Shown one piece after another: positions 8,810 to 15,882 of a stretch of DNA of 34,564 bases (position 1 is its first letter; each line of letters begins with the position of its first letter). The DNA lies in NCBI GenBank assembly GCA_902577525.1, contig CACGZG010000012.1:1-34564 (forward strand), in the 5' to 3' direction. The position numbers and the translations under genes were made by a program. Below the pieces are notes generated by a model. That model saw only the letters and a list, made by a program, of their open reading frames with translations. It made no database searches and was not told the DNA's origin. Origin of the DNA: an uncultured Pelagibacteraceae bacterium (GTDB taxonomy: Bacteria > Pseudomonadota > Alphaproteobacteria > Pelagibacterales > Pelagibacteraceae).

Positions 8810-9219
8810 ATTTTTTTGGTTAATACAAGATGATTAACCCATCCCTTTTGATCCTTTTTAAAAACAGCATTATCCATTATTTGTTTAATAAAAAAAGTTC
8901 CTAACCCACCTGGTTTGATATCATCTAATTTTCTATGTTTCACATTCTCAGGAACAACAGCTTTGCCTTTATCAAAAAAACCAATTTCTAAATTATCATC
9001 TTTTAGTGAAATTTTTATTTCCATTCTATCAGTTGTTTCTTCAACTCCCTTGTATCCATGTTTGACTATATTTTGCGCTGCCTCAGCTATTGCTAAAACT
9101 AATTCATCTTTTTGTTCTTGAGGCAGATTTATTTTATCAAAAATTTCTCTGGAAAATTCTCTTACCTCTTTTAAACTTGCAGTACTTACAACAAAATCCT
9201 TTGCTTCTGATAAATTCAT
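8806..9219 (-). CDS. rsbW: RsbW/SpoIIAB-like anti-sigma or switch kinase
   Basis: A 137-residue GHKL-fold serine kinase of the partner-switching type, cytoplasmic. The N-box reads LAIAEAAQNIVKHGY with E46 and N50 in the expected base and metal positions. The G1 box appears as FFDKGK and the lid/G2 region as GGLGTFFIKQIMD. In the family this protein phosphorylates a STAS antagonist on serine and binds a second target, often a sigma factor, when the antagonist is phosphorylated. Its start overlaps the rsbV stop in TAATG, so the pair is translationally coupled. No sigma factor gene is nearby, so its output partner is unknown. Confidence 0.88.
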   Translation of the reverse strand: MNLSEAKDFVVSTASLKEVREFSREIFDKINLPQEQKDELVLAIAEAAQNIVKHGYKGVEETTDRMEIKISLKDDNLEIGFFDKGKAVVPENVKHRKLDDIKPGGLGTFFIKQIMDNAVFKKDQKGWVNHLVLTKKI

Positions 9220-9518
9220 TATTCAAGGTTTAAAATCTGTTCAAGTTTGGCCATCATAATAACTTTTAAAACAGATTTGCTCACTTCTTTCACAACTACT
9301 TTAGTATTTTTTTCTAATGCTTTTTGATGGCTCTCAATTAAAACTGAAATTCCCGATGAGTCCATATATGAAACATCTTTTAAATTTAAGTGAACCTCTT
9401 TTCCAGCCTCAACTATAGGTAAAATTACTTCTTTTGCTTTTTCTGTGACATCCATATCGATTTCACCATTAAGAAAAACCGTACTTATGTTGCCTTCTTC
9501 TGTAACCTTATATGTCAT
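9219..9518 (-). CDS. rsbV: RsbV/SpoIIAA-like STAS anti-anti-sigma factor
   Basis: A 99-residue single STAS domain protein. The phosphorylation loop YMDSSGIS places the expected phospho-acceptor at S54, matching the DSSG motif of SpoIIAA/RsbV proteins. Unphosphorylated protein would bind and neutralise the RsbW-like kinase encoded right after it. Two PP2C phosphatases of the RsbU type are encoded downstream (from 10931 and 15883) and are good candidates to dephosphorylate it. It is transcribed away from the pilin genes, out of the shared 9519-9691 spacer. No strong ribosome binding site precedes the ATG. Confidence 0.9.
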   Translation of the reverse strand: MTYKVTEEGNISTVFLNGEIDMDVTEKAKEVILPIVEAGKEVHLNLKDVSYMDSSGISVLIESHQKALEKNTKVVVKEVSKSVLKVIMMAKLEQILNLE

Positions 9519-9691
9519 ACTGTTTGATAGATAACATATCTAAATATTATTAAAATCAATAAATAAGACCCATATTGGGCATTTGTGCTCGCTTAAAACA
9601 AATATTTTTTGATTTTTTAGTGTTTACTTAGTGAATTTTTTTATATTAAATATAGTTATATTTTAATTTAAAATAATTAAAGGGAATAAAA
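9519..9691. promoter_or_regulatory. Divergent control region, rsbVW / pilin
   Basis: This 173-bp spacer must hold the start signals for rsbV-rsbW (left) and the first pilin (right). A good Shine-Dalgarno (AAAGGGAA at about 9679-9686) precedes the pilin ATG, unlike most genes here, consistent with high pilin output. A short imperfect palindrome CCCATATTGGG lies near 9570. AT-rich -10 candidates between 9642 and 9656 exist, but none has a well-spaced -35, so I assign no exact promoter. It contains no copy of the TGTGTTAGAG motif. Confidence 0.55.
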
Positions 9692-10150
9692 ATGAAAAAT
9701 AACAAAGGATTTACACTTATAGAATTATTAGTTGTTGTAGCTATTATTGGTATTCTTGCTGCAGTAGGGACTGTTGCATATCAAGGTTACATATCTGGAG
9801 CAAACAAAAGCGCAACTAAATCAAACCACGCATCAGCAGTGAAATATATTGCCGCTGAAGTCGCAAAATGTTCAATCGGTGAGTCAGCAGTTTTCAAAAC
9901 AACTTCTGGAGATACAATGGACTGTGATGACAGAAAAACAGCTAATACAGTTAGTGGCGCCGCTGTAGCTGCAATGGCTGATTTCAAAAACTCTTTTAGC
10001 AGTGATGGTAGTGGAGCAGCAAATTCAACAGATGCAACATTAGGACAAGTTAGTATTAATGATGATGGTTCAACTGTTACAATTAAAACTTGTTTCGAAG
10101 AGGGCTGTGCATCAGGTGTAGTAAGCGTTAATACAGTTGCTATTGAGTAA
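9692..10150 (+). CDS. pilA: Type IVa pilin, probable major subunit
   Basis: A 152-residue prepilin with a six-residue basic leader MKNNKG and the classical start of mature pilin, FTLIELLVVVAIIGILAAV, with E5 after the cleavage site. The prepilin peptidase that would cut and N-methylate it is not in this window. The globular part has two Cys-containing segments (a Cys at about residue 56 and another at 74 in MDCDD, then a CFEEGC pair near the end), suggesting disulfides. Strong ribosome binding site, first of two pilins; the likely main fibre subunit. It lies after the assembly operon and past the reverse rsb pair. Confidence 0.92.
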   Translation: MKNNKGFTLIELLVVVAIIGILAAVGTVAYQGYISGANKSATKSNHASAVKYIAAEVAKCSIGESAVFKTTSGDTMDCDDRKTANTVSGAAVAAMADFKNSFSSDGSGAANSTDATLGQVSINDDGSTVTIKTCFEEGCASGVVSVNTVAIE

Positions 10151-10183
10151 ATTTTTTAAAGTTAAAAGTCATTAAAAAAATTT

Positions 10184-10606
10184 ATGATTACTAAAAGCTC
10201 GGGTTTTAGTTTAGTCGAGCTTTTAGTAGTCGTTGCGATAGTAGGAATCCTTTCATCGATAAGTGTTGTTGCTTACAATGGTTATGTAAGTGGAACAAAA
10301 AAAAGTAGCGCAAAAAACATGATGCAACAAATATCTTTAGGGCAATCAGATTATTATTCAAGTTATGGAGAATATTATTTTACTAATACAGGTGGCTCAA
10401 GTTGTGAGCCTGATTTTGCTAATGGAACAGGAGCTTCTTCGGAAGCTATAAATGCCAACTTATTTGATGGTGGAGAAATAATAACAGCAGAAACATCATG
10501 GGATATGTGCATTGAGTCGGGTTCTGGAGGTTTTGTTATCAAAGCTACAGATGGTACAAATCAATTAACCTTAGATCAAAATGGTACTTGGGGGGAGAGT
10601 TACTGA
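10184..10606 (+). CDS. Type IVa pilin-like protein, second subunit
   Basis: A 140-residue prepilin with leader MITKSSG and mature start FSLVELLVVVAIVGILSS, including E5. The helix end and following YNGYVSGTKKSSAKN resemble the first pilin (YQGYISGANKSATKS), so the two look like a duplicated pair that then diverged. Two cysteines (in SSCEPDF and DMCIES) could form a C-terminal disulfide loop as in PilE/PilA. It follows the first pilin by 33 bases without a clear Shine-Dalgarno, consistent with lower expression. It may be a minor pilin, an alternative major pilin or a tip subunit. Confidence 0.88.
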   Translation: MITKSSGFSLVELLVVVAIVGILSSISVVAYNGYVSGTKKSSAKNMMQQISLGQSDYYSSYGEYYFTNTGGSSCEPDFANGTGASSEAINANLFDGGEIITAETSWDMCIESGSGGFVIKATDGTNQLTLDQNGTWGESY

Positions 10607-10630
10607 ACTATAGTTTAATATTTTTGTTTC

Positions 10631-10921
10631 ATGAAAAAAATACTTGTCATATTCTTCCTTCTGCCGTTTTTAAGTAATTGTAGCCAATACACAGCGATGG
10701 TTGGACCTAGTTTAACCATGGTTGAAACTGGAAGTATCTTAAAGACCTCAAGTTCTTTATCTAGCTCACTTGCAATGAATAACATGAAAGAAAATTTAGT
10801 GAGTGAACTTAATAATGAAAAAATATGTCCTACAACCCATTCCTCTGAATTGAGTCAAATATTCTTTGAAACTCTCGAACACACTGATTGTTTTTATGAT
10901 CCAATGAGCATCTATAGATAA
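10631..10921 (+). CDS. Small predicted lipoprotein of unknown function
   Basis: I do not recognise a characterised family. The 96-residue product has a basic N-terminus, a hydrophobic core and the lipobox LSNC, with C17 the lipidated residue. Just after it comes MVGPSLTMVETGSILK and a Ser-rich stretch, then a helical part and two further cysteines (in EKICPTT and HTDCFYD). It sits 24 bases after the second pilin and 9 bases before the ammonium transporter fusion, so it is probably cotranscribed with both. A role in the pilus or outer membrane is possible from position only. Confidence 0.7.
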   Translation: MKKILVIFFLLPFLSNCSQYTAMVGPSLTMVETGSILKTSSSLSSSLAMNNMKENLVSELNNEKICPTTHSSELSQIFFETLEHTDCFYDPMSIYR

Positions 10922-10930
10922 AACTTAAGA

Positions 10931-13075
10931 ATGATGTCTCAAGAAGTAATAGATATTCTAACAAGTAATATCGATACTTTGTGGGTAATAGATTGCGCAA
11001 TTTTAGTTTTCATCATGCAAGCAGGTTTTATGTGCATGGAAACAGGATTATCCAGACATAAAAATAGCATCAATGTTGCATTAAAAAATGCTGCAGACTT
11101 TGGTGTATCCGTAGTTATCTTTTGGATTTTTGGTTTCGGTTTGATGTTTGGTACTTCTTACAATGGTTTTTTTGGAACTGATTTATTTTTTTTCAAAACA
11201 GATAAAGCTGAGTACATGACATACTTTGTTTTTCAGGCGATGTTTGTTGCAACTGCTGCAACAATTATTTCTGGTGCTGTAGCTGAAAGAATGAAGTTTA
11301 ACGGTTATTTAATAATGACAGTTTTAGCTACAGGAATTATTTATCCTATAGTGGGTCATTGGGCATGGTCCTCCAGCTATCTATCAAAATATGATACAGC
11401 TCAACAATTATTAAATGCTACCAACTCTACTGGGTGGCTTTCAAATTTAGGTTTTGTTGATTTTGCTGGAAGCACGATTGTACATTCAGTTGGTGGGTGG
11501 ATTGCTTTAGCGGCTGTAATAATTTTAGGTCCAAGAATAGGTAAATATTCTGAAGCTAATAGAGGCAAATTCACTGGTTCAAGTTTTCCTCTAGCTGTTT
11601 TGGGTACATTAATTTTATGGTTTGGTTGGTTTGGCTTTAATGGTGGTAGTAATGGTGCAATGGACGAAGTTGTTCCATTAATTTTAATTAATACTTTTTT
11701 AGCTGCTGCATTTGGTTTGTTAACTGGATTGGGTATTTCATACATTAGATATAAAAAACCTGATCCATTTCACATTATCTTAGGACCTTTGGCCGGATTA
11801 GTTGCAATAACAGCTGGGTGCAACTCAATGACATCAGTAACTTCTATTTTTGTCGGTATCATTGGAGCGGTAATTGCAATTGTTGTTAATGAAGTTCTTA
11901 ATAGATATGAAATCGATGATGTTGTTGGAGCTGTGCCTGTACATTTGGCTGCAGGAATATGGGGAACTTTAGCAGTAGGTTTTTTTAGTGACTTAAGTAT
12001 TTTAGATACGGGTCTAGATAGATTTTCACAAATTAAAGTTCAGTTTATTGGTGTGTTAAGTATTGGAGCATTTACATTTATTTCTTCATTTGTAATTTTA
12101 AATCTGTTTAATAAATTTTATCCATTAAGAGTAAGTCCTGTACAAGAAGAACTTGGATTAAATATAGCTGAACATAATGCGGTATCAATTGAACATGATT
12201 TAATTTCCATTTTAGATAAACAATCTGAATCTGGTGATTTAAAGATTAGGGGGCCACAAGACCCGTTTACTGCTGGGGGTGTAATTGGTCTTTATTATAA
12301 TAAACTCATGAGTAAACTTGAGACGACTGAAGAAGAAAAAAACAAGTGGCGTGAAAGAATTTCAAAAGAAGTGAAATTAGCAGTGAAAGTCCAAGAAAAT
12401 TTTTTACCCAAGAGAAATTTAAAAAATTATCCTGTTCATGGTATTAATATTGCAGCAAGAGAAGTGTCTGGTGATTTTTTTAGTTTTTATCCACATAATG
12501 ATAGTATCTATTTTATAATTGCTGATGTTGCTGGAAAAGGAATTCATGCAGGTATGGTTATGGCAAAAGCTTCAACTTTATTTGAAGTTTTGTCTCAATC
12601 AAAAGTAGATCCAGATGAAATGGTTCTTCATATGAACAATGATTTAAATAATACCAAAACTGGCGGAATGTTTGTAACCTCTATTATTGGAGAATATAAT
12701 TTAATTTCAGATGAAATTAGATGGGTTAATGCAGGACACCAACCCGCGATAGTTAGAGATCATGATGGAAAATACAATCAAATTGAAAGCTTGGCACCGC
12801 CATTAGGAGTAATAAAACAAAAAGATAAAAGTATTTATAAGATTAATAAAATGAAATTAAATGGTTCAAGGTTTTATGCTTTTACTGATGGTTTATCAGA
12901 AAGCTTAAACAATGAAGGAAAAGAAATTGGCATTGATGGTTCAATAGACATTATTGAAGATACTTACAATAAAGACACCAACAAACAATTAGATGATTTA
13001 ACTAAAACTGTAATGAATACTTCAAAAAACCAAAAATTAACTGATGATTTAACAGTAATAAGTATTGGAAAATAA
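10931..13075 (+). CDS. Ammonium transporter fused to RsbU/SpoIIE-type PP2C phosphatase
   Basis: Residues 1-400 are an Amt/MEP ammonium channel with the usual run of about 11 hydrophobic helices; the pore twin histidines are present at H185 (IVHSVGG) and H338 (PVHLAAG). A linker with a coiled-coil-like segment (about 455-485) leads to a SpoIIE-type serine phosphatase domain, about 490-714. Metal-binding aspartates are visible as VSGD (D515), ADVAGKG (D532), FTDG (D653) and DD (705/706), so the phosphatase should be active. Fused output domains mark this as a possible transceptor that couples ammonium passage or binding to dephosphorylation. A likely substrate is the RsbV-like protein encoded just upstream on the other strand (inference). 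The 714-residue length far exceeds a plain Amt (about 400-450). Confidence 0.92.
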   Translation: MMSQEVIDILTSNIDTLWVIDCAILVFIMQAGFMCMETGLSRHKNSINVALKNAADFGVSVVIFWIFGFGLMFGTSYNGFFGTDLFFFKTDKAEYMTYFVFQAMFVATAATIISGAVAERMKFNGYLIMTVLATGIIYPIVGHWAWSSSYLSKYDTAQQLLNATNSTGWLSNLGFVDFAGSTIVHSVGGWIALAAVIILGPRIGKYSEANRGKFTGSSFPLAVLGTLILWFGWFGFNGGSNGAMDEVVPLILINTFLAAAFGLLTGLGISYIRYKKPDPFHIILGPLAGLVAITAGCNSMTSVTSIFVGIIGAVIAIVVNEVLNRYEIDDVVGAVPVHLAAGIWGTLAVGFFSDLSILDTGLDRFSQIKVQFIGVLSIGAFTFISSFVILNLFNKFYPLRVSPVQEELGLNIAEHNAVSIEHDLISILDKQSESGDLKIRGPQDPFTAGGVIGLYYNKLMSKLETTEEEKNKWRERISKEVKLAVKVQENFLPKRNLKNYPVHGINIAAREVSGDFFSFYPHNDSIYFIIADVAGKGIHAGMVMAKASTLFEVLSQSKVDPDEMVLHMNNDLNNTKTGGMFVTSIIGEYNLISDEIRWVNAGHQPAIVRDHDGKYNQIESLAPPLGVIKQKDKSIYKINKMKLNGSRFYAFTDGLSESLNNEGKEIGIDGSIDIIEDTYNKDTNKQLDDLTKTVMNTSKNQKLTDDLTVISIGK

Positions 13076-13136
13076 AGCTATTTTTTTTAAATTATTAATT
13101 GAAAAAAATTACATACTTACATATCTTCCACTTTTT

Positions 13137-14441
13137 ATGTTTAAGAGATTGAATAAATTAAAACTATATTTGGTCGCAACTTTTTTAATAGTTACGACGA
13201 CAGTATTTTCATCTGAAAAAAATATTACTTACATGCAAATTTTACAGAAGCCAAATGATTTAGATTTAAATTTAAAATATGCTCAACAACAAGGAAAGAT
13301 GGGAAATTTTAAACAAACTATTTCAACACTTGAAAGACTTACAATGCTCTATCCTGAAAATATTGAAATAAAATTATATTTGTTGTCAGTTTTAGTTCAA
13401 GTGGACTCGCCAGAGAAAGCAAATACCATTATTGCTGACATGAAATTAAGAAAAGATTTAGCACCCGAAGATCTTGAAACTTTACAAGAAATTGAAGAGG
13501 AACTTAAAGATAGAGAACCGAGTCTTTGGACTTTAACAGCTGACATGTCGTTCGGTGGTGTTTATAGCGATAATGTTAACAGTGTATCAAGAACAAGATT
13601 AAAAGAAGACTCTGATAGTGTTACTGGTGTTAACTCTGCTAAATATGATAGAACGCTTAGTGGTGGTTTAGGTTTGTCTGCTACGCGACCAGTTGGTGAA
13701 GAGTCATCTTTCTTAATAAATTTGTCTCATACTTCATCTGAGCAATACATGGAAACAGATGATGATTATCAAAGTTATGGTCTTACTTTAGCTTTAGATA
13801 CTGTTTTAGGAAATCAGAGTTTGAGTCCTTATTTTATGTTGAGCATGTCAGATTATCAAACTGATGCAGATAGTTTTTCGAAGATGTGGGGTATAGGAGG
13901 CTTTTTTCCTTTTGGTGAAAGAAACTCTTTCAGTTATGGATATGCTTTTTCAGACTCTAAAGGTAACAACAATGCAAGTGATACCACAGCCGATGAAACA
14001 AATTCTATAGGTCACAGTTTTACTTTAGGACATGACTTTATATTAACTGAAATAATTTCAACAAGTATTGGATTAGGATACAGCGACTCTGATGCTAAAG
14101 TTGATGCTGGTAATGATTACGAAACTTATGATTTTAGTTTTGGTTTAAATTTTGCTTTCCCATGGGCTTATATTGCAGTTGGTAGTGCTTTTAGTTTTAA
14201 TGATTATAAAAGAGAAGATACATCTGTTAGTTCAAATAAATTAAGATCAGATTACACAAGTACGTATGATATTATGTTAACAAAAGCAATCGGAGACATT
14301 TTTCCAACAATCGATCCTAACAGAAGTTTGTTTATTAACTTATCTTATGAAAAACTTATCTCTGAGGCAAATATGCTTAATTATGATTATATTGCCGATT
14401 CTTTCTCTCTGAGTTTTTCAAAGTCATTCAGACTAAATTAA
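13137..14441 (+). CDS. TPR plus beta-barrel outer-membrane protein
   Basis: I chose the ATG at 13137, which begins a clean signal peptide (KLKLYLVATFLIVTTTVFS). The in-frame start at 13065 adds 24 residues and overlaps the upstream gene. The 434-residue product has a TPR-like helical part (about 30-120 of the mature chain: LNLKYAQQQGKMGNFKQ, then LERLTMLYPENIEIKLYLL). It is followed by about 290 residues of alternating beta strands with aromatic residues and repeated GLG/SFGLNF patterns, a probable 14-strand barrel. The layout resembles Slam/DUF560-type surface assembly proteins, which move lipoproteins or other substrates to the surface. Neighbours with FecR and autotransporter features support a cell-surface job. 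Confidence 0.7.
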   Translation: MFKRLNKLKLYLVATFLIVTTTVFSSEKNITYMQILQKPNDLDLNLKYAQQQGKMGNFKQTISTLERLTMLYPENIEIKLYLLSVLVQVDSPEKANTIIADMKLRKDLAPEDLETLQEIEEELKDREPSLWTLTADMSFGGVYSDNVNSVSRTRLKEDSDSVTGVNSAKYDRTLSGGLGLSATRPVGEESSFLINLSHTSSEQYMETDDDYQSYGLTLALDTVLGNQSLSPYFMLSMSDYQTDADSFSKMWGIGGFFPFGERNSFSYGYAFSDSKGNNNASDTTADETNSIGHSFTLGHDFILTEIISTSIGLGYSDSDAKVDAGNDYETYDFSFGLNFAFPWAYIAVGSAFSFNDYKREDTSVSSNKLRSDYTSTYDIMLTKAIGDIFPTIDPNRSLFINLSYEKLISEANMLNYDYIADSFSLSFSKSFRLN

Positions 14442-14555
14442 AAACAATTTCTTAAAGATTTTTCAATTTTATAGGTGAAAAATGCTTTTTTTAGCGCTCA
14501 TTTTGAGTTTTTAACCATTTCTTTTTTTAGATTATTTGATACGTTTTCTAAAAAT

Positions 14556-15824
14556 ATGAAAAAAATACTGTCTCTTATTTTTGGTTTAACTTTTTTATTG
14601 AGTGTTAATGCACACTCTGAGGAAAAACTAACAATTGAAAAACAGTTAGTTGGTATCGTTGGTGCAATATCTGGAACTGTTAAAACTGAAACAAGAGAGC
14701 TTAAAGCTGGAGACAAAATATATTTAAATGAAACGATTGTTGCAGGAGCTGGTTCTGGAACACAAATTTTACTTTTAGACCAATCAACATTTACTATCGG
14801 TGAAGACTCAGAAGTTGTAATGGATACTTTTATATTTGATCCTGCAACAAATGATGGAAAAATTGTTGCAAGTGTAAAACAAGGAAGTTTAAAAGTTATC
14901 TCTGGTTTAATAAGCAAAAAAAATCCCGACAGTTTAACCGTAGAGGTTCCTGAAGGAACACTCGGTTCTAGAGGAACAGAATTTCAAACAATAGTATCAA
15001 AAGGAAAAACAGATACTTTATTAATCGGTCCAGGAAAAAATAATACTTTAGGTATGAGACCTGGAGCTGTGCTAGTTGGAAATAAACTTGGTTCAACTCT
15101 GCTTGATAATCCATATAGCATGACTTCAATGACAAAAGGCAAAGCGCCTGGACAAGCAAAAAAAATTACAAAAAATCAATTAAAGAAATTTAATAAGAAG
15201 ATGAAAGCTCTAAGAGTTGCTAAATTATCTCCAAGTGAAACAAAAACTGAGAGAAAAGCTCTTAAGAAACAATTACGAAAAGAATTAAAATCATTAGGAT
15301 TTGAAAAAGAAGAAATTAAATCGATAATTAAAGAAAATATTCAAAAAGACAAAGAAAAGAAAGTTGTTATAAAAAAAGAAAGAGCTGAGAAAAAGAAAAA
15401 AGCTAAAGCAGAAAAGAAAGCTAAAAAGAAAAAAGCTAAAGCTACAGAAAAGAAAAAAGGTAAAAAGAAAAAAGCAAAAGCAAAAAATAAAAAAGGTAAA
15501 AAGAAAAAAGCAAAAGCAGAAAAGAAAAAACCAGCTAAGAAGAAAAAAGCTGTGAAGAAAAAGGCTACTAAAAAGAAAGCTGTTAAGAAAAAAGCTACTA
15601 AAAAGAAAGCAGTGAAGAAAAAACCAGCTAAGAAGAAAAAAGCTGTGAAGAAAAAACCAGCTAAGAAGAAGAAAAAAGCTGTGAAGAAAAAACCTAAGAA
15701 AAAGAAAAAAGTAATTAAGAAAAAGCCAAAAAAGAAAAAAATAGCTAAGAAAAAAAGAATAGTTAAAAAGAAAAAAGCAGCTAAAAAGAAAAAGAAAAAA
15801 AGAAATAGAAAGAAGAAGAAGTAA
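14556..15824 (+). CDS. Exported FecR-domain protein with lysine-rich tail
   Basis: The ATG at 14556 starts a typical signal peptide (KKILSLIFGLTFLLSVNAHS). A GTG at 14475 in the same frame would add a 27-residue extension that hides it, so I reject it. The mature N-terminal half carries a FecR-type domain (about 35-170: VGAISGTVKTETRELKAG, LLLDQSTFTIGEDSEV, ASVKQGSLKVISG, GTLGSRGTEF). From about residue 240, and especially 270 to the end at 422, the chain is a run of short Lys/Ala/Val/Pro units such as KKKAVKKKPAKKK, like the tail of histone H1. A tail this basic on an exported protein could bind acidic surface polymers or DNA. Neighbours suggest it works with the CHASE2 phosphatase and surface barrels. 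Confidence 0.8.
   Translation: MKKILSLIFGLTFLLSVNAHSEEKLTIEKQLVGIVGAISGTVKTETRELKAGDKIYLNETIVAGAGSGTQILLLDQSTFTIGEDSEVVMDTFIFDPATNDGKIVASVKQGSLKVISGLISKKNPDSLTVEVPEGTLGSRGTEFQTIVSKGKTDTLLIGPGKNNTLGMRPGAVLVGNKLGSTLLDNPYSMTSMTKGKAPGQAKKITKNQLKKFNKKMKALRVAKLSPSETKTERKALKKQLRKELKSLGFEKEEIKSIIKENIQKDKEKKVVIKKERAEKKKKAKAEKKAKKKKAKATEKKKGKKKKAKAKNKKGKKKKAKAEKKKPAKKKKAVKKKATKKKAVKKKATKKKAVKKKPAKKKKAVKKKPAKKKKKAVKKKPKKKKKVIKKKPKKKKIAKKKRIVKKKKAAKKKKKKRNRKKKK
15364..15820 (+). repeat. Imperfect tandem repeats coding for lysine-rich tail
   Basis: The 3' third of the FecR-domain gene is built from degenerate purine-rich units around AAGAAAAAAGCTGTGAAG. A unit of roughly 33 bp that encodes KKKKAVKKKPA recurs at about 15535-15700, with exact stretches repeated three times. 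Such tracts gain and lose units easily, so tail length may vary between strains. It is coding, in frame throughout. Confidence 0.8.
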
Positions 15825-15882
15825 TTAGCTATTTCTAACTAAGTTTTATTTACTTTATTTAATTAAAATATAGATTTGTTTT

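Noticed and set aside
9570..9590. Sigma-54-type promoter before the pilin
   Set aside because: GG and GC elements are present but spaced 8 rather than 10 bases apart, so the site does not fit.
12050..12060. TGTGTTAAG, near match to the array motif
   Set aside because: A single inexact copy inside the ammonium transporter coding region with no phased partner.
15364..15820. CRISPR-like or intergenic tandem repeat
   Set aside because: The repeats are imperfect, contiguous, purine-rich and in frame, so they are coding for a lysine-rich tail.
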